Shown piece after piece: positions 1 to 6,279 of a stretch of DNA of 8,317 nucleotides. The stretch spans positions 1 to 8,317 of the forward strand of contig JAUPTR010000371.1 in the NCBI GenBank assembly GCA_030917985.1, written 5' to 3'. The notes beneath the pieces are model-generated. The model made no database searches. It worked only from the letters and a program-made list of their open reading frames with translations, and was not told the DNA's origin. A program made the position numbers and the translations under genes. The number at the start of each line of letters is the position of its first letter. Positions within the stretch are counted from its first letter, which is position 1. Origin of the DNA: Pseudomonadota bacterium. GTDB lineage: Bacteria > Pseudomonadota > Gammaproteobacteria > Burkholderiales > SCOH01.

Positions 1-393
1 TGTAACCTGTGTCTGGATAGCAATCGCGACCCTTCGGTGTTATGTGTGGTGGAAATGCCTGCCGATTTGCTGATGGTCGAGCAAGCCATGTGTTTTTCCG
101 GTATGTATTTTGTGCTGATGGGGCGCTTGAGTCCGCTGGATGGTATTGGTCCGCGTGAAATCAATTTTGAGCGACTGTTGCAGCGGGTTGCGGATGGCGC
201 AGTGCGAGAGGTGATCCTCTCTACCAACTATACGGTAGAGGGCGAGGCGACCGCGCATTACATTGCCGAGTTGCTGAAATCCCGAGGTTTGAAAGTGAGC
301 CGTATCGCGCGTGGCTTGCCGGTGGGAGGAGAATTGGAGCACGTTGATCCGGGAACGCTTGCGCAGGCCTTGCTTGAACGCAAGGCGCTGTAA
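1..393 (+). CDS. recR: Recombination protein RecR, 3' part (5' end outside window)
   Basis: RecR acts with RecF and RecO to load RecA at gaps in DNA during recombinational repair. The window opens inside the gene: 130 codons are present, beginning C-N-L-C, which fits the second Cys pair of the RecR four-cysteine zinc finger. The N-terminal helix-hairpin-helix region and first Cys pair (roughly 65-70 residues, judged from the usual length near 200) are missing. The Toprim domain follows: V-V-E-M-P-A-D at about residues 16-22, then the family-typical stretches L-S-P-L-D-G-I-G-P-R-E and V-E-G-E-A-T-A-H-Y. The C-terminal R-G-L-P-V-G-G-E-L-E-H-V-D block and T-L-A-Q-A-L-L-E-R ending are also typical. 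It stops at TAA 391-393 and converges on the DUF3579 gene only 16 bases away. The reading is intact. Confidence 0.95.
   Translation, partial: CNLCLDSNRDPSVLCVVEMPADLLMVEQAMCFSGMYFVLMGRLSPLDGIGPREINFERLLQRVADGAVREVILSTNYTVEGEATAHYIAELLKSRGLKVSRIARGLPVGGELEHVDPGTLAQALLERKAL
364..390. terminator. Hairpin at the recR 3' end between convergent genes
   Basis: GCCTTGC (367-373) pairs perfectly with GCAAGGC (380-386) around the 6-nt loop TTGAAC. CAG 364-366 can extend the stem with CTG 388-390 past one bulged G. It sits in the last codons of recR, where recR meets the opposing DUF3579 gene. No T-run follows on either strand, so it is at best a weak or factor-assisted terminator. Confidence 0.3.
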
Positions 394-409
394 CCATGAA
401 GTGATCGCG

Positions 410-721
410 TTACAGGAAGGTATTGGGTTGTTCTTCGTCTTGCAGGGCCTTGCAGTCCATCACGCGCAGATCGTTATCCTTGGCAAACGCCATCAAAAAG
501 GCAAACACTCCCGGATCGATTTGTTCCAGATGTTTGTCGATGGCCACGCAACTGATGTTGTTTAATGCCAAGGGGCGCACATAAGCGTGATAGGACATCT
601 TCCTGTCATGCCCGAAGGTGGAGAGGATGCCCGATAGACGTTCAGCCCAGTCGCTGGGCCTGAAGGTCCTGCCGCTGGACGTGACGCCCTGAATGATGAT
701 TTCGTATGGATTGCAGATCAT
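410..721 (-). CDS. DUF3579 family protein, unknown function
   Basis: This encodes 103 residues when started at the ATG at 719-721, giving M-I-C-N-P-Y-E-I-I-I-Q-G-V-T. The frame is open further upstream to a GTG at 766, but the ATG is preferred. The conserved region I associate with DUF3579 begins just after it: the pattern F-R-P-S-D-W-A-E-R-L at about residues 21-30, followed by a central Y-V-R-P block. A possible -10 element (TATACT, 749-754, minus strand) would also lie downstream of the GTG. No signal peptide or membrane segment is visible, so a soluble cytoplasmic protein is likely. The family is small, mostly betaproteobacterial and, as far as I recall, has no assigned function. It converges on recR and is transcribed divergently from argF. 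The ribosome-binding site is weak. Confidence 0.85.
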   Translation of the reverse strand: MICNPYEIIIQGVTSSGRTFRPSDWAERLSGILSTFGHDRKMSYHAYVRPLALNNISCVAIDKHLEQIDPGVFAFLMAFAKDNDLRVMDCKALQDEEQPNTFL

Positions 722-748
722 GGTCCGGCCGATCAATAGTTGCGCAAC

Positions 749-770
749 AGTATATAGCACCCTCACTATA
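749..770 (-). promoter_or_regulatory. Possible -10 elements for the DUF3579 gene
   Basis: On the minus strand TATACT (749-754) and TATAGT (765-770) both resemble a sigma-70 -10 hexamer. The first would start transcription near 742, giving a leader of about 20 nt before the ATG at 721. No convincing -35 hexamer is spaced correctly from either, so this is tentative. Confidence 0.3.
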
Positions 771-830
771 GTTTCTTTTCGGGCTTACCCTGATGCCAAT
801 CGTTCTGGCGGAACGCGAGATAAACTAGGT

Positions 831-859
831 GGCTGTTTTGCTTGCGAAGCGGTTATAAT
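831..859 (+). promoter_or_regulatory. Possible argF promoter
   Basis: TATAAT at 854-859 is a perfect -10 hexamer, directed at argF. The hexamer 17 bp upstream (GGCTGT, 831-836) is a poor -35, so activation or an imperfect promoter is implied if this is used. A small dyad GCTT-GCG-AAGC (840-850) lies in the spacer. The predicted start near 866 gives a leader of about 135 nt, long enough to hold the hairpins at 893-952. Confidence 0.4.
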
Positions 860-892
860 TGCGTTAAATAGTACGATTCCCGAAAAATTGAT

Positions 893-952
893 ACGGCGGT
901 TTGTTACCGCCGTGTTTGTTTCCGGCAGCGCCCGTTCTGAACGGGGCTCGGA
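893..952 (+). promoter_or_regulatory. Two strong hairpins in the argF leader
   Basis: Hairpin 1 is a perfect 8-bp stem, ACGGCGGT (893-900) with ACCGCCGT (906-913), loop TTGTT. Hairpin 2 spans 921-952: CCCGTT (931-936) pairs with AACGGG (940-945), AGC (927-929) with GCT (946-948), and TCCG (921-924) with CGGA (949-952), leaving a bulged G and a bulged GC. Neither is followed by a T-run, so they are not plain terminators. A third pairing, CCGCC (970-974) with GGCGG (986-990), would overlap the Shine-Dalgarno-like GGAGG at 983-987. An untranslated leader with a control role is an inference. Confidence 0.4.
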
Positions 953-1001
953 CAGCTAAACCAGAGGGGCCGCCCGGTAAATGGAGGCGGACAGACACAT
1001 C

Positions 1002-1907
1002 ATGTCAATCAAGCATTATCTCCAATTCAAAGATTTCAGCCGTGAAGAGTACGACCACCTGTTTCAGCGTTCGATTTTTATAAAGCAGCAGTTCAAAACC
1101 TATCAGCCCTATCAGCCGCTGAAGGATCGCACGCTCGCAATGGTGTTCGAAAAAAATTCGACCCGCACCCGTGTCTCTTTTGAAGCCGGCATGTATCAAA
1201 TGGGCGGGATCGCCATCAACCTCACCACTGGTGACACCCAACTTGGCCGTGGTGAGCCGATTGATGATGTGGCGCGCGTGATTTCGCGTATGGTCGATGT
1301 GGTGATGATCCGTACTTTTGATCACCAGATCATTGAGCGTTTTGCCGAATATTCGCGGGTGCCGGTGATTAACGGCCTGACCGATGAACATCACCCATGC
1401 CAGATCATGGCTGATGTGTTCACCTTTATTGAGCATCGCGGCCCGATTGACGGCAAAGTAGTGGCCTGGATCGGCGATGGCAACAATGTGGCGCGTTCCT
1501 GGCTGCAGGCCGCCAGGGTATTCGGCTTCAAGTTGCATGTATCGACGCCTCCTGGCTTCGAATTGCAAGCGGGTGATGATGGCGGTGAGCATCTGAAAGT
1601 ATTTGCTGACCCGATGGAGGCCGCGCGTGGTGCCGATCTGGTGACAACCGACGTCTGGACCAGCATGGGCTGGGAGGATGAAACCGAGGATCGCAAACAG
1701 AAGTTTGCGGATTGGCAGGTTGATGTAGAAATGATGCAGATTGCTGCCAGCAATGCCTTGTTCATGCACTGTTTGCCGGCACATCGTGGCGAAGAGGTCA
1801 CCGCCGATGTGATTGATGGTGCCCAGTCCGTGGTGTGGGATGAAGCCGAGAACCGTCTGCACACGCAAAAAGCCCTGCTGGAATATCTGTTGCTGGGCAA
1901 GATTTGA
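1002..1907 (+). CDS. argF: Ornithine carbamoyltransferase (anabolic)
   Basis: This enzyme transfers the carbamoyl group of carbamoyl phosphate to ornithine, giving citrulline, the sixth step of arginine synthesis, in the cytoplasm. The product is 301 residues, normal for the family. Visible motifs are S-T-R-T-R at 53-57 (carbamoyl phosphate binding), H-P-C-Q at 131-134, the S-M-G loop at 221-223 that binds ornithine, and H-C-L-P-A at 256-260 with the catalytic Cys 257. These separate it from aspartate carbamoyltransferase. An in-frame ATG exists at 981, but the ATG at 1002 gives the usual start M-S-I-K-H-Y-L-Q-F. GGAGG at 983-987 is a rather distant ribosome site (14 nt). argG follows after 73 bases, making an arginine gene pair, though a terminator-like hairpin separates them. 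Confidence 0.97.
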   Translation: MSIKHYLQFKDFSREEYDHLFQRSIFIKQQFKTYQPYQPLKDRTLAMVFEKNSTRTRVSFEAGMYQMGGIAINLTTGDTQLGRGEPIDDVARVISRMVDVVMIRTFDHQIIERFAEYSRVPVINGLTDEHHPCQIMADVFTFIEHRGPIDGKVVAWIGDGNNVARSWLQAARVFGFKLHVSTPPGFELQAGDDGGEHLKVFADPMEAARGADLVTTDVWTSMGWEDETEDRKQKFADWQVDVEMMQIAASNALFMHCLPAHRGEEVTADVIDGAQSVVWDEAENRLHTQKALLEYLLLGKI

Positions 1908-1916
1908 TTTTGATCT

Positions 1917-1951
1917 GGCGCTTGCCACTGTTGCAGCAAGCGCCCTTGTTT
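1917..1951 (+). terminator. Terminator-like hairpin between argF and argG
   Basis: GGCGCTTGC (1917-1925) pairs perfectly with GCAAGCGCC (1936-1944) around a 10-nt loop, followed by CTTGTTTT. The T-run is interrupted, so partial termination that lowers argG relative to argF is as likely as a full stop. No clear promoter is seen in the 36 bases between it and argG. Confidence 0.75.
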
Positions 1952-1980
1952 TCCGTAGTCGCTGAATGAGCAGGAATTTT

Positions 1981-3198
1981 ATGTCTGATATCAACAAGGT
2001 TGTACTCGCCTATTCGGGCGGTCTGGATACCTCGGTCATCCTCAAGTGGTTGCAGGATACCTACAAGTGCGAAGTGGTGACCTTCACTGCTGACCTGGGC
2101 CAAGGGGAAGAGCTGGAGCCGGCACGCCAGAAAGCGCTACAGTTCGGCATCAAACCGGAAAACATCTTTATTGACGATCTACGCGAAGAATTCGTGCGTG
2201 ATTTCGTTTTTCCGATGTTCCGCGCCAATACCGTTTACGAAGGTGAGTACCTGCTGGGTACGTCGATTGCACGACCGCTGATCGCCAAGCGCCAGATCGA
2301 GATCGCCCGTCAGACCGGTGCCAATGCCGTGTCGCACGGTGCCACTGGCAAGGGTAATGACCAGGTACGTTTTGAGCTGGGTTATTACGCTCTTATGCCG
2401 GGAGTCAAAGTCATTGCCCCGTGGCGCGAGTGGGATCTTCTGTCGCGCGAGAAATTGCTGAACTACGCAGAAACACATGGCATCCCGATCGATATGAAGC
2501 ATAAGCAGGGCGGCTCGCCGTACTCGATGGATGCCAATCTGCTGCACATTTCCTACGAAGGTCGCCATCTGGAAGATCCGAAGGCCGAGGCCGAAGAAAG
2601 CATGTGGCGCTGGACCGTGAGCCCGGAGGCTGCGCCGGACGCTCCGGAATATCTGGATCTGGAATTCGAGCATGGTGATCTGGTTGCCATCAATGGCACG
2701 CGCATGAAGCCGCATGAGTTGTTGGCACAGCTGAACCAGATCGGTGGCAAGCATGGGGTTGGTCGCCTGGATCTGGTCGAAAACCGCTATGTCGGCATGA
2801 AGTCGCGTGGCTGTTATGAAACTCCGGGCGGCAGCATTCTGCTGAAAGCCCATCGCGGTATCGAGTCGATCACCCTTGATCGTGAAGTGGCGCACCTGAA
2901 GGATGATCTGATGGCGCGTTATGCTGGCCTGATCTACACCGGCTACTGGTGGGCGCCGGAGCGTGAAGCACTGCAGGTGCTGATCGACCACACCCAGCAG
3001 CGTGTGAATGGCTGGGTGCGTGTCAAACTGTACAAAGGCGGTGTATCGGTTGTTAGCCGTGATTCGAAAGATTCGCTGTTCGATTCGACGATTGCAACCT
3101 TCGAAGATGACGGCGGCGCATACAATCAGGCTGACGCAGCGGGCTTCATCAAGCTGAACGCACTGCGTATGCGTATTGCCAGTCGCTTGCGTAAATAA
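1981..3198 (+). CDS. argG: Argininosuccinate synthase
   Basis: ArgG joins citrulline and aspartate, with ATP cleaved to AMP and pyrophosphate, to make argininosuccinate, the step after ArgF. The product is 405 residues, the usual length of the shorter class of the enzyme. The N-terminal ATP-pyrophosphatase signature S-G-G-L-D-T-S is at 12-18, the conserved G-A-T-G-K-G-N-D-Q-V-R-F-E block at 120-132, and the substrate-binding region with R-Y-V-G-M-K-S-R-G-C-Y-E-T-P-G-G at about 269-284. The ATG at 1981 is chosen over an in-frame ATG at 1966. AGGA at 1972-1975 is well placed for 1981, and the signature then starts at the usual distance from the N-terminus. A strong terminator follows. The gene is intact with no unusual residues noticed. 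Confidence 0.98.
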   Translation: MSDINKVVLAYSGGLDTSVILKWLQDTYKCEVVTFTADLGQGEELEPARQKALQFGIKPENIFIDDLREEFVRDFVFPMFRANTVYEGEYLLGTSIARPLIAKRQIEIARQTGANAVSHGATGKGNDQVRFELGYYALMPGVKVIAPWREWDLLSREKLLNYAETHGIPIDMKHKQGGSPYSMDANLLHISYEGRHLEDPKAEAEESMWRWTVSPEAAPDAPEYLDLEFEHGDLVAINGTRMKPHELLAQLNQIGGKHGVGRLDLVENRYVGMKSRGCYETPGGSILLKAHRGIESITLDREVAHLKDDLMARYAGLIYTGYWWAPEREALQVLIDHTQQRVNGWVRVKLYKGGVSVVSRDSKDSLFDSTIATFEDDGGAYNQADAAGFIKLNALRMRIASRLRK

Positions 3199-3233
3199 AT
3201 AAGAGAAGCGCTGATTGATTGGCTGAGTCTGAC

Positions 3234-3261
3234 AAAAGCGGCCTTTGGCCGCTTTTGTTTT
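3234..3261 (+). terminator. Rho-independent terminator of argG
   Basis: AAAAGCGGCC (3234-3243) and GGCCGCTTTT (3247-3256) form a perfect 10-bp stem with a TTT loop, followed by GTTTT. The A-run and T-run symmetry would also let it work on the opposite strand. Confidence 0.93.
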
Positions 3262-3326
3262 CTGTCGGCGCCTTCGCCTGATACATGAAACACCTGATAA
3301 ATTTGCTGTATGGCGGTAGGCGGATC

Positions 3327-3361
3327 TGGTAATATCGGCCGACAATCCAAACGAACGTTTG
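3327..3361 (+). promoter_or_regulatory. Possible promoter and operator for the DUF2788-ppnP pair
   Basis: TGG-TAATAT (3327-3335) is an extended -10 element lacking a well-spaced -35. About 12 bp downstream lies a perfect dyad, CAAACG (3348-3353), AA, CGTTTG (3356-3361), placed just after the predicted start near 3341. That is a typical place for a repressor site. The central CG-rich symmetry is reminiscent of LacI-family operators, but this is only an impression. The leader would be about 65 nt. Confidence 0.4.
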
Positions 3362-3406
3362 AATGATTGCGCGTATCGTTAACTTTCAATTTGTGATTAG
3401 GGGCTG

Positions 3407-3610
3407 ATGGTGAATGAAGAGTTCATATCCCAGTTGTCTTTACAGATTGGATTGACTGCCCTGATCGCATACATGGGCTGGATCGTTTACGATTTGGCCA
3501 AAGAGTCAAAGGCAGGGCGCTTTGGTACGTTTGTGATGTTTGGTGCACTTGGTCTGGGTGTGTTTGGTTTTATGATCAAAGGCATACTTAACCATTTGCT
3601 TTCACCTTGA
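3407..3610 (+). CDS. DUF2788 family small membrane protein
   Basis: A 67-residue protein with two predicted membrane helices, about residues 13-30 (L-I-A-Y-M-G-W-I-V-Y) and 40-58 (F-G-T-F-V-M-F-G-A-L-G-L-G-V-F-G-F). A short charged loop with the conserved-looking L-A-K-E-S-K-A-G joins them. This pattern and length match DUF2788 as I remember it, a proteobacterial family with no known function. AGGGG (3399-3403) lies only 3 nt before the ATG at 3407 but 6 nt before an in-frame GTG at 3410, so the true start may be one codon downstream. ppnP follows after 20 bases, so the two are probably co-transcribed. No link to nucleoside metabolism is otherwise evident. Confidence 0.85.
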   Translation: MVNEEFISQLSLQIGLTALIAYMGWIVYDLAKESKAGRFGTFVMFGALGLGVFGFMIKGILNHLLSP

Positions 3611-3630
3611 TAGATTTTTGGAGTATTACC

Positions 3631-3942
3631 GTGTCGCAGTTTGATAACGTCAGTGTCATCAAGAAAGCCAACATCTATTTTGATGGCAAATGCGTCAGCC
3701 ACACCGTAGTGTTCGTGGATGGCACCAAGAAAACCATCGGCGTGATTTTCCCTTCCAGCCTGACTTTCAACACGGGTGCACCGGAGGTGATGGAACTGAA
3801 TGCCGGTAAATGCCGCATCCGTCTGGCGGGCCAGAGCGAATGGCAGGAATTTCAGGGTGGTCAGTCTTTCAATGTGCCGGGCAACTCGTCCTTTGACATT
3901 GAAACGCTGGAAACCTTGGATTATGTCTGCCATTTCGGCTAA
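3631..3942 (+). CDS. ppnP: Pyrimidine/purine nucleoside phosphorylase PpnP
   Basis: PpnP (formerly YaiE/DUF1255) is a small cupin-fold enzyme that cleaves several nucleosides with phosphate to give the free base and ribose 1-phosphate, a salvage reaction. The product is 103 residues, close to the roughly 95 of the E. coli protein. Family features are N-I-Y-F-D-G-K near residue 14, a beta-strand-rich middle with G-V-I-F-P and F-N-T-G-A-P-E-V-M-E, and the C-terminal F-N-V-P-G-N-S-S-F-D-I ending in Y-V-C-H-F. The start is the GTG at 3631, supported by GGAG at 3620-3623 with a 7-nt gap. A TTG at 3607 is in frame but overlaps the preceding gene and lacks a ribosome site. It is probably in an operon with the DUF2788 gene and ends at the terminator 4031-4067. 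Confidence 0.93.
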   Translation: MSQFDNVSVIKKANIYFDGKCVSHTVVFVDGTKKTIGVIFPSSLTFNTGAPEVMELNAGKCRIRLAGQSEWQEFQGGQSFNVPGNSSFDIETLETLDYVCHFG

Positions 3943-3971
3943 GGTGAAAGTGTAATCCTGTTGTTGCTCTG

Positions 3972-4001
3972 AGTGCTGTAAGAAAGGATCTTTGCAGTAC
4001 T
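3972..4001 (+). other. Imperfect hairpin in the ppnP 3' untranslated region
   Basis: AGTGCTG (3972-3978) pairs with CAGTACT (3995-4001) with one G-U pair, and the stem can continue inward through A-T and G-U pairs. An alternative small hairpin AGTAC/GTACT (3996-4009) competes with it. No T-run follows. It may be mRNA 3' end structure or part of a small RNA ending at the terminator 4031-4067. Confidence 0.25.
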
Positions 4002-4030
4002 GTTGTACTCTCCTCTATTTCTCCTCGTTT

Positions 4031-4067
4031 ATCAGCCTGGTTCCGTTCGCGGCGGGCTGATTTTTTT
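4031..4067 (+). terminator. Rho-independent terminator after ppnP, UUCG-capped
   Basis: ATCAGCC (4031-4037) pairs with GGCTGAT (4055-4061). Inside it, CCG (4043-4045) pairs with CGG (4050-4052) around a TTCG tetraloop, with an internal loop between. A run of seven T (4061-4067) follows. This is the end of the DUF2788-ppnP unit. Confidence 0.9.
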
Positions 4068-4168
4068 GTCCCGTGATATTTCTAGAGTAGTTTGCCTATT
4101 TGTCAGTCACGTGATTGGCGTCGTTTCAGCTAGAATATCGCCTGTTCCGTTGTGTCTTGAGATTACAA

Positions 4169-4654
4169 ATGCCATCGTTTGATATTGTTTCTGAAGTAAA
4201 TGAAGTTGAAATTCGCAATGCCGTCGAACAAACCAATAAAGAGGTCAGCACCCGCTTTGACTTCAAGGGGACGGATGCCCGGATTGAGCAGGCTGGCAAG
4301 GTGCTGACTGTTTTTGCCGACAACGATTTCCAGTTGGAGCAGGTAAAAGAAATCCTTGTCAATAAAATGGCTAAACGTGGCGTTGATATCCGCTGCCTGG
4401 ATGAAGAGAAGCTGGAGAAGGTGAGTGGCAACAAGGTCAAGCAGCTGGTGACGGTGAAAACTGGCATTGAAACTGAGTTGGCGAAGAAAATTGTCCGCAT
4501 TATCAAGGACTCCAAGCTCAAGGTTCAGGCCAGTATTCAGGGGGATGAGGTGCGTGTCTCCGGTGCCAAGCGCGATTTGTTACAGGAGGCGATTGCGCTG
4601 GTGCGTAAATCAATTGATGAATTCCCGCTGCAGTTTCAGAACTTTCGTGACTGA
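4169..4654 (+). CDS. yajQ: YajQ family nucleotide-binding protein
   Basis: A 161-residue cytoplasmic protein of the YajQ (UPF0234) family. Family members bind nucleotides, and a Xanthomonas homologue has been reported as a cyclic di-GMP effector. The role here is not shown by sequence. The start M-P-S-F-D-I-V-S-E-V at ATG 4169 is the family N-terminus. An upstream ATG at 4115 is in frame but would add 18 atypical residues. Conserved blocks are N-A-V-E-Q-T-N-K-E-V-S-T-R-F-D-F-K-G at 17-34, the D-N-D-F-Q-L-E-Q-V region at 51-59 and the C-terminal V-R-V-S-G-A-K-R-D-L-L-Q. Length is normal. TAGAAT at 4131-4136 is -10-like, but no matching -35 was found. It stands alone between two terminators and converges on leuA. 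Confidence 0.95.
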   Translation: MPSFDIVSEVNEVEIRNAVEQTNKEVSTRFDFKGTDARIEQAGKVLTVFADNDFQLEQVKEILVNKMAKRGVDIRCLDEEKLEKVSGNKVKQLVTVKTGIETELAKKIVRIIKDSKLKVQASIQGDEVRVSGAKRDLLQEAIALVRKSIDEFPLQFQNFRD

Positions 4655-4692
4655 ACGTCTGCCGTAACGACGGCGGCTTGATGTAAAAGAAT

Positions 4693-4726
4693 AAATGCCG
4701 TTCTCCCATGTGGGAAAGCGGCATTT
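4693..4726. terminator. Bidirectional terminator between yajQ and leuA
   Basis: AAATGCCG (4693-4700) pairs perfectly with CGGCATTT (4719-4726), and the interior continues through CTCCCA and TGGGAAA with one mismatch. On the minus strand the stem is followed by ATTCTTTT, on the plus strand by GCTTG, so it looks stronger for leuA than for yajQ. The position between two convergent genes suits a shared terminator. Confidence 0.8.
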
Positions 4727-4743
4727 GCTTGTGTGGATGAAGG

Positions 4744-6279
4744 TTAAACCTGAGGGTGTGCTCTCTCCTGGTTGTGGGTCAGGCGATTTAGCGCCGAGAA
4801 ATAAGCTTTTGCTGATGCGGCGATAATATCCGTATCTGCACCTTGTCCGTTGACTACCCGGCCTGCTTTTGACAGGCGAACAGTGACTTCTCCCTGGCTG
4901 TCTGTTCCGCTGGTAATTGCATTTACCGAATACAGCTGCAGTTCTGCCTCGCTTTTCACCAGCACTTCAATGGCTTTGAAAGTCGCATCAACGGGGCCCG
5001 AACCATTGCTGCTACTGCGTTTTTCTTCACCATGAGCGGAGAAGACAATTTCGGCTACCGGTTGCTCGCCGGTTTCAGTGTGGGTGGAAAGCGAGATTAA
5101 TTTGTAGGTTTCCGCTTCCTCGGTGCTTTGCCCATCACCTACAAGCGCCAGCAGGTCTTCATCAAAGATTTCCGACTTCTTGTCGGCCAGTTCCTTGAAT
5201 CTGGCAAACGCAGCATTAAGCGCCTCTTCTGTTGCGGGTTCGATGCCCAGCTCTTTAAGGCGAGTGCGGAAAGCATTGCGGCCGGAAAGTTTGCCCAGCG
5301 TGAGTTTGTTCGCACTCCAGCCCACATCTTCTGCGCGCATGATTTCGTAGGTTTCGCGGTGTTTCAGTACGCCGTCCTGATGGATGCCGGATTCGTGAGC
5401 AAAGGCATTGGCACCAACGATTGCCTTGTTCGGCTGAACCGGGTAACCGGTAATTTGCGATACCAGTTTGGATGCCGGAACGATTTGAGGTGTATCAACC
5501 CGGGTGTGGACGTTAAAGATGTCCTGGCGGGTGCGCACCGCCATGACCACTTCTTCCAGGCTGGCATTGCCCGCACGCTCGCCAAGGCCGTTGATTGTGC
5601 ACTCAACCTGGCGTGCCCCCCCCCGTACTGCTGCCAACGAGTTGGCCACAGCCATTCCCAGGTCGTTATGGCAGTGTGCGGACCAGATCACCTTGTCCGA
5701 GTTGGGAACACGGCTGATCAGTTCGCGGAAAAACTGCTCGGTTGCAAACGGAACGGCATAACCAACGGTGTCGGGCACGTTGATTGTGGTGGCACCGGCC
5801 TGGATAACTGCGTCAAATACACTGACCAGGAAATCCATTTCCGAGCGCAAAGCGTCTTCTGCAGAAAACTCCACATCATCGGTATATTCACGGGCAATCT
5901 TCACCGCCTTGACGGCTGCCTCTATCACTTGATCCGGCTGCATGCGCAGCTTTTTTTCCATGTGAATAGGGCTGGTGGCGATAAATGTATGGATGCGACC
6001 TTTGGCTGCCGGCCTGATGGCTTCACCGGCGCGACGTACGTCGTTTTCGTTTGCCCGGGATAGCGAGCAAACCGTGGAGTTCTTGATTACCTCGGCGATG
6101 GCCTTGATTGCTTCAAAGTCGCCTGGGCTGGCGGCTGCAAAGCCGGCTTCAATGACGTCAACGCCCAGTTTTTCCAGTTGTTTTGCAATGCGGATTTTCT
6201 CGTCCCGTGTCATTGATGCACCAGGACTTTGTTCGCCGTCACGCAAGGTAGTGTCGAAAATGTACAAACGGTCGCTCAT
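4744..6279 (-). CDS. leuA: 2-isopropylmalate synthase
   Basis: LeuA condenses acetyl-CoA with 2-oxoisovalerate to 2-isopropylmalate, the committed and normally leucine-inhibited step of leucine synthesis. The product from the ATG at 6277-6279 is 511 residues, normal for the type found in beta- and gammaproteobacteria. The catalytic barrel begins F-D-T-T-L-R-D-G-E-Q-S-P-G at 8-20. The metal-binding H-C-H-N-D motif is at 202-206 and G-L-G-E-R-A-G-N at 231-238. S-G-I-H-Q-D-G at 297-303 is in the linker region, and the C-terminal regulatory domain runs from about 390. AGGAG at 6290-6294 supports this start. Two oddities: the frame stays open upstream through an HTH-coding segment to a GTG at 6543, which would give a 599-residue fusion, and nine consecutive G (coding strand) encode R219-A222. 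Confidence 0.97.
   Translation of the reverse strand: MSDRLYIFDTTLRDGEQSPGASMTRDEKIRIAKQLEKLGVDVIEAGFAAASPGDFEAIKAIAEVIKNSTVCSLSRANENDVRRAGEAIRPAAKGRIHTFIATSPIHMEKKLRMQPDQVIEAAVKAVKIAREYTDDVEFSAEDALRSEMDFLVSVFDAVIQAGATTINVPDTVGYAVPFATEQFFRELISRVPNSDKVIWSAHCHNDLGMAVANSLAAVRGGARQVECTINGLGERAGNASLEEVVMAVRTRQDIFNVHTRVDTPQIVPASKLVSQITGYPVQPNKAIVGANAFAHESGIHQDGVLKHRETYEIMRAEDVGWSANKLTLGKLSGRNAFRTRLKELGIEPATEEALNAAFARFKELADKKSEIFDEDLLALVGDGQSTEEAETYKLISLSTHTETGEQPVAEIVFSAHGEEKRSSSNGSGPVDATFKAIEVLVKSEAELQLYSVNAITSGTDSQGEVTVRLSKAGRVVNGQGADTDIIAASAKAYFSALNRLTHNQERAHPQV
5616..5624 (-). repeat. Run of nine G inside leuA
   Basis: On the coding strand nine consecutive G cover the last two bases of the Arg 219 codon, Gly 220, Gly 221 and the first base of the Ala 222 codon. 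The tract is in frame at length nine. Any change not a multiple of three would shift the frame about 290 codons before the end. It is by far the longest homopolymer of C or G that I saw in the window. Confidence 0.95.

Noticed and set aside
757..770. ACCCTCACTATAG, resembling T7/T3 phage RNA polymerase promoters
   Set aside because: The core matches closely, but the upstream bases and the GGG start are missing, and no phage genes are nearby. Chance similarity is the simpler reading.
1005..1997. 330-codon open frame antisense to argF
   Set aside because: It mirrors the codon phase of a clearly real gene, has no family resemblance or ribosome site, and overlaps argF completely.
3277..3299. CCTGATA direct repeat, 16 bp apart, after the argG terminator
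   Set aside because: Two 7-base copies in an A+T-richer spacer are easily due to chance and match no known site.
2179..3345. 388-codon open frame antisense to argG, extending past its end
   Set aside because: Basic, low-information composition (many His, Arg, Gln) with no recognisable domain. It crosses the argG terminator, and argG itself is unmistakable.
5128..6063. 311-codon open frame antisense to leuA
   Set aside because: It is the reverse-strand shadow of the conserved LeuA catalytic domain, rich in Cys, Arg and Gly without any motif.
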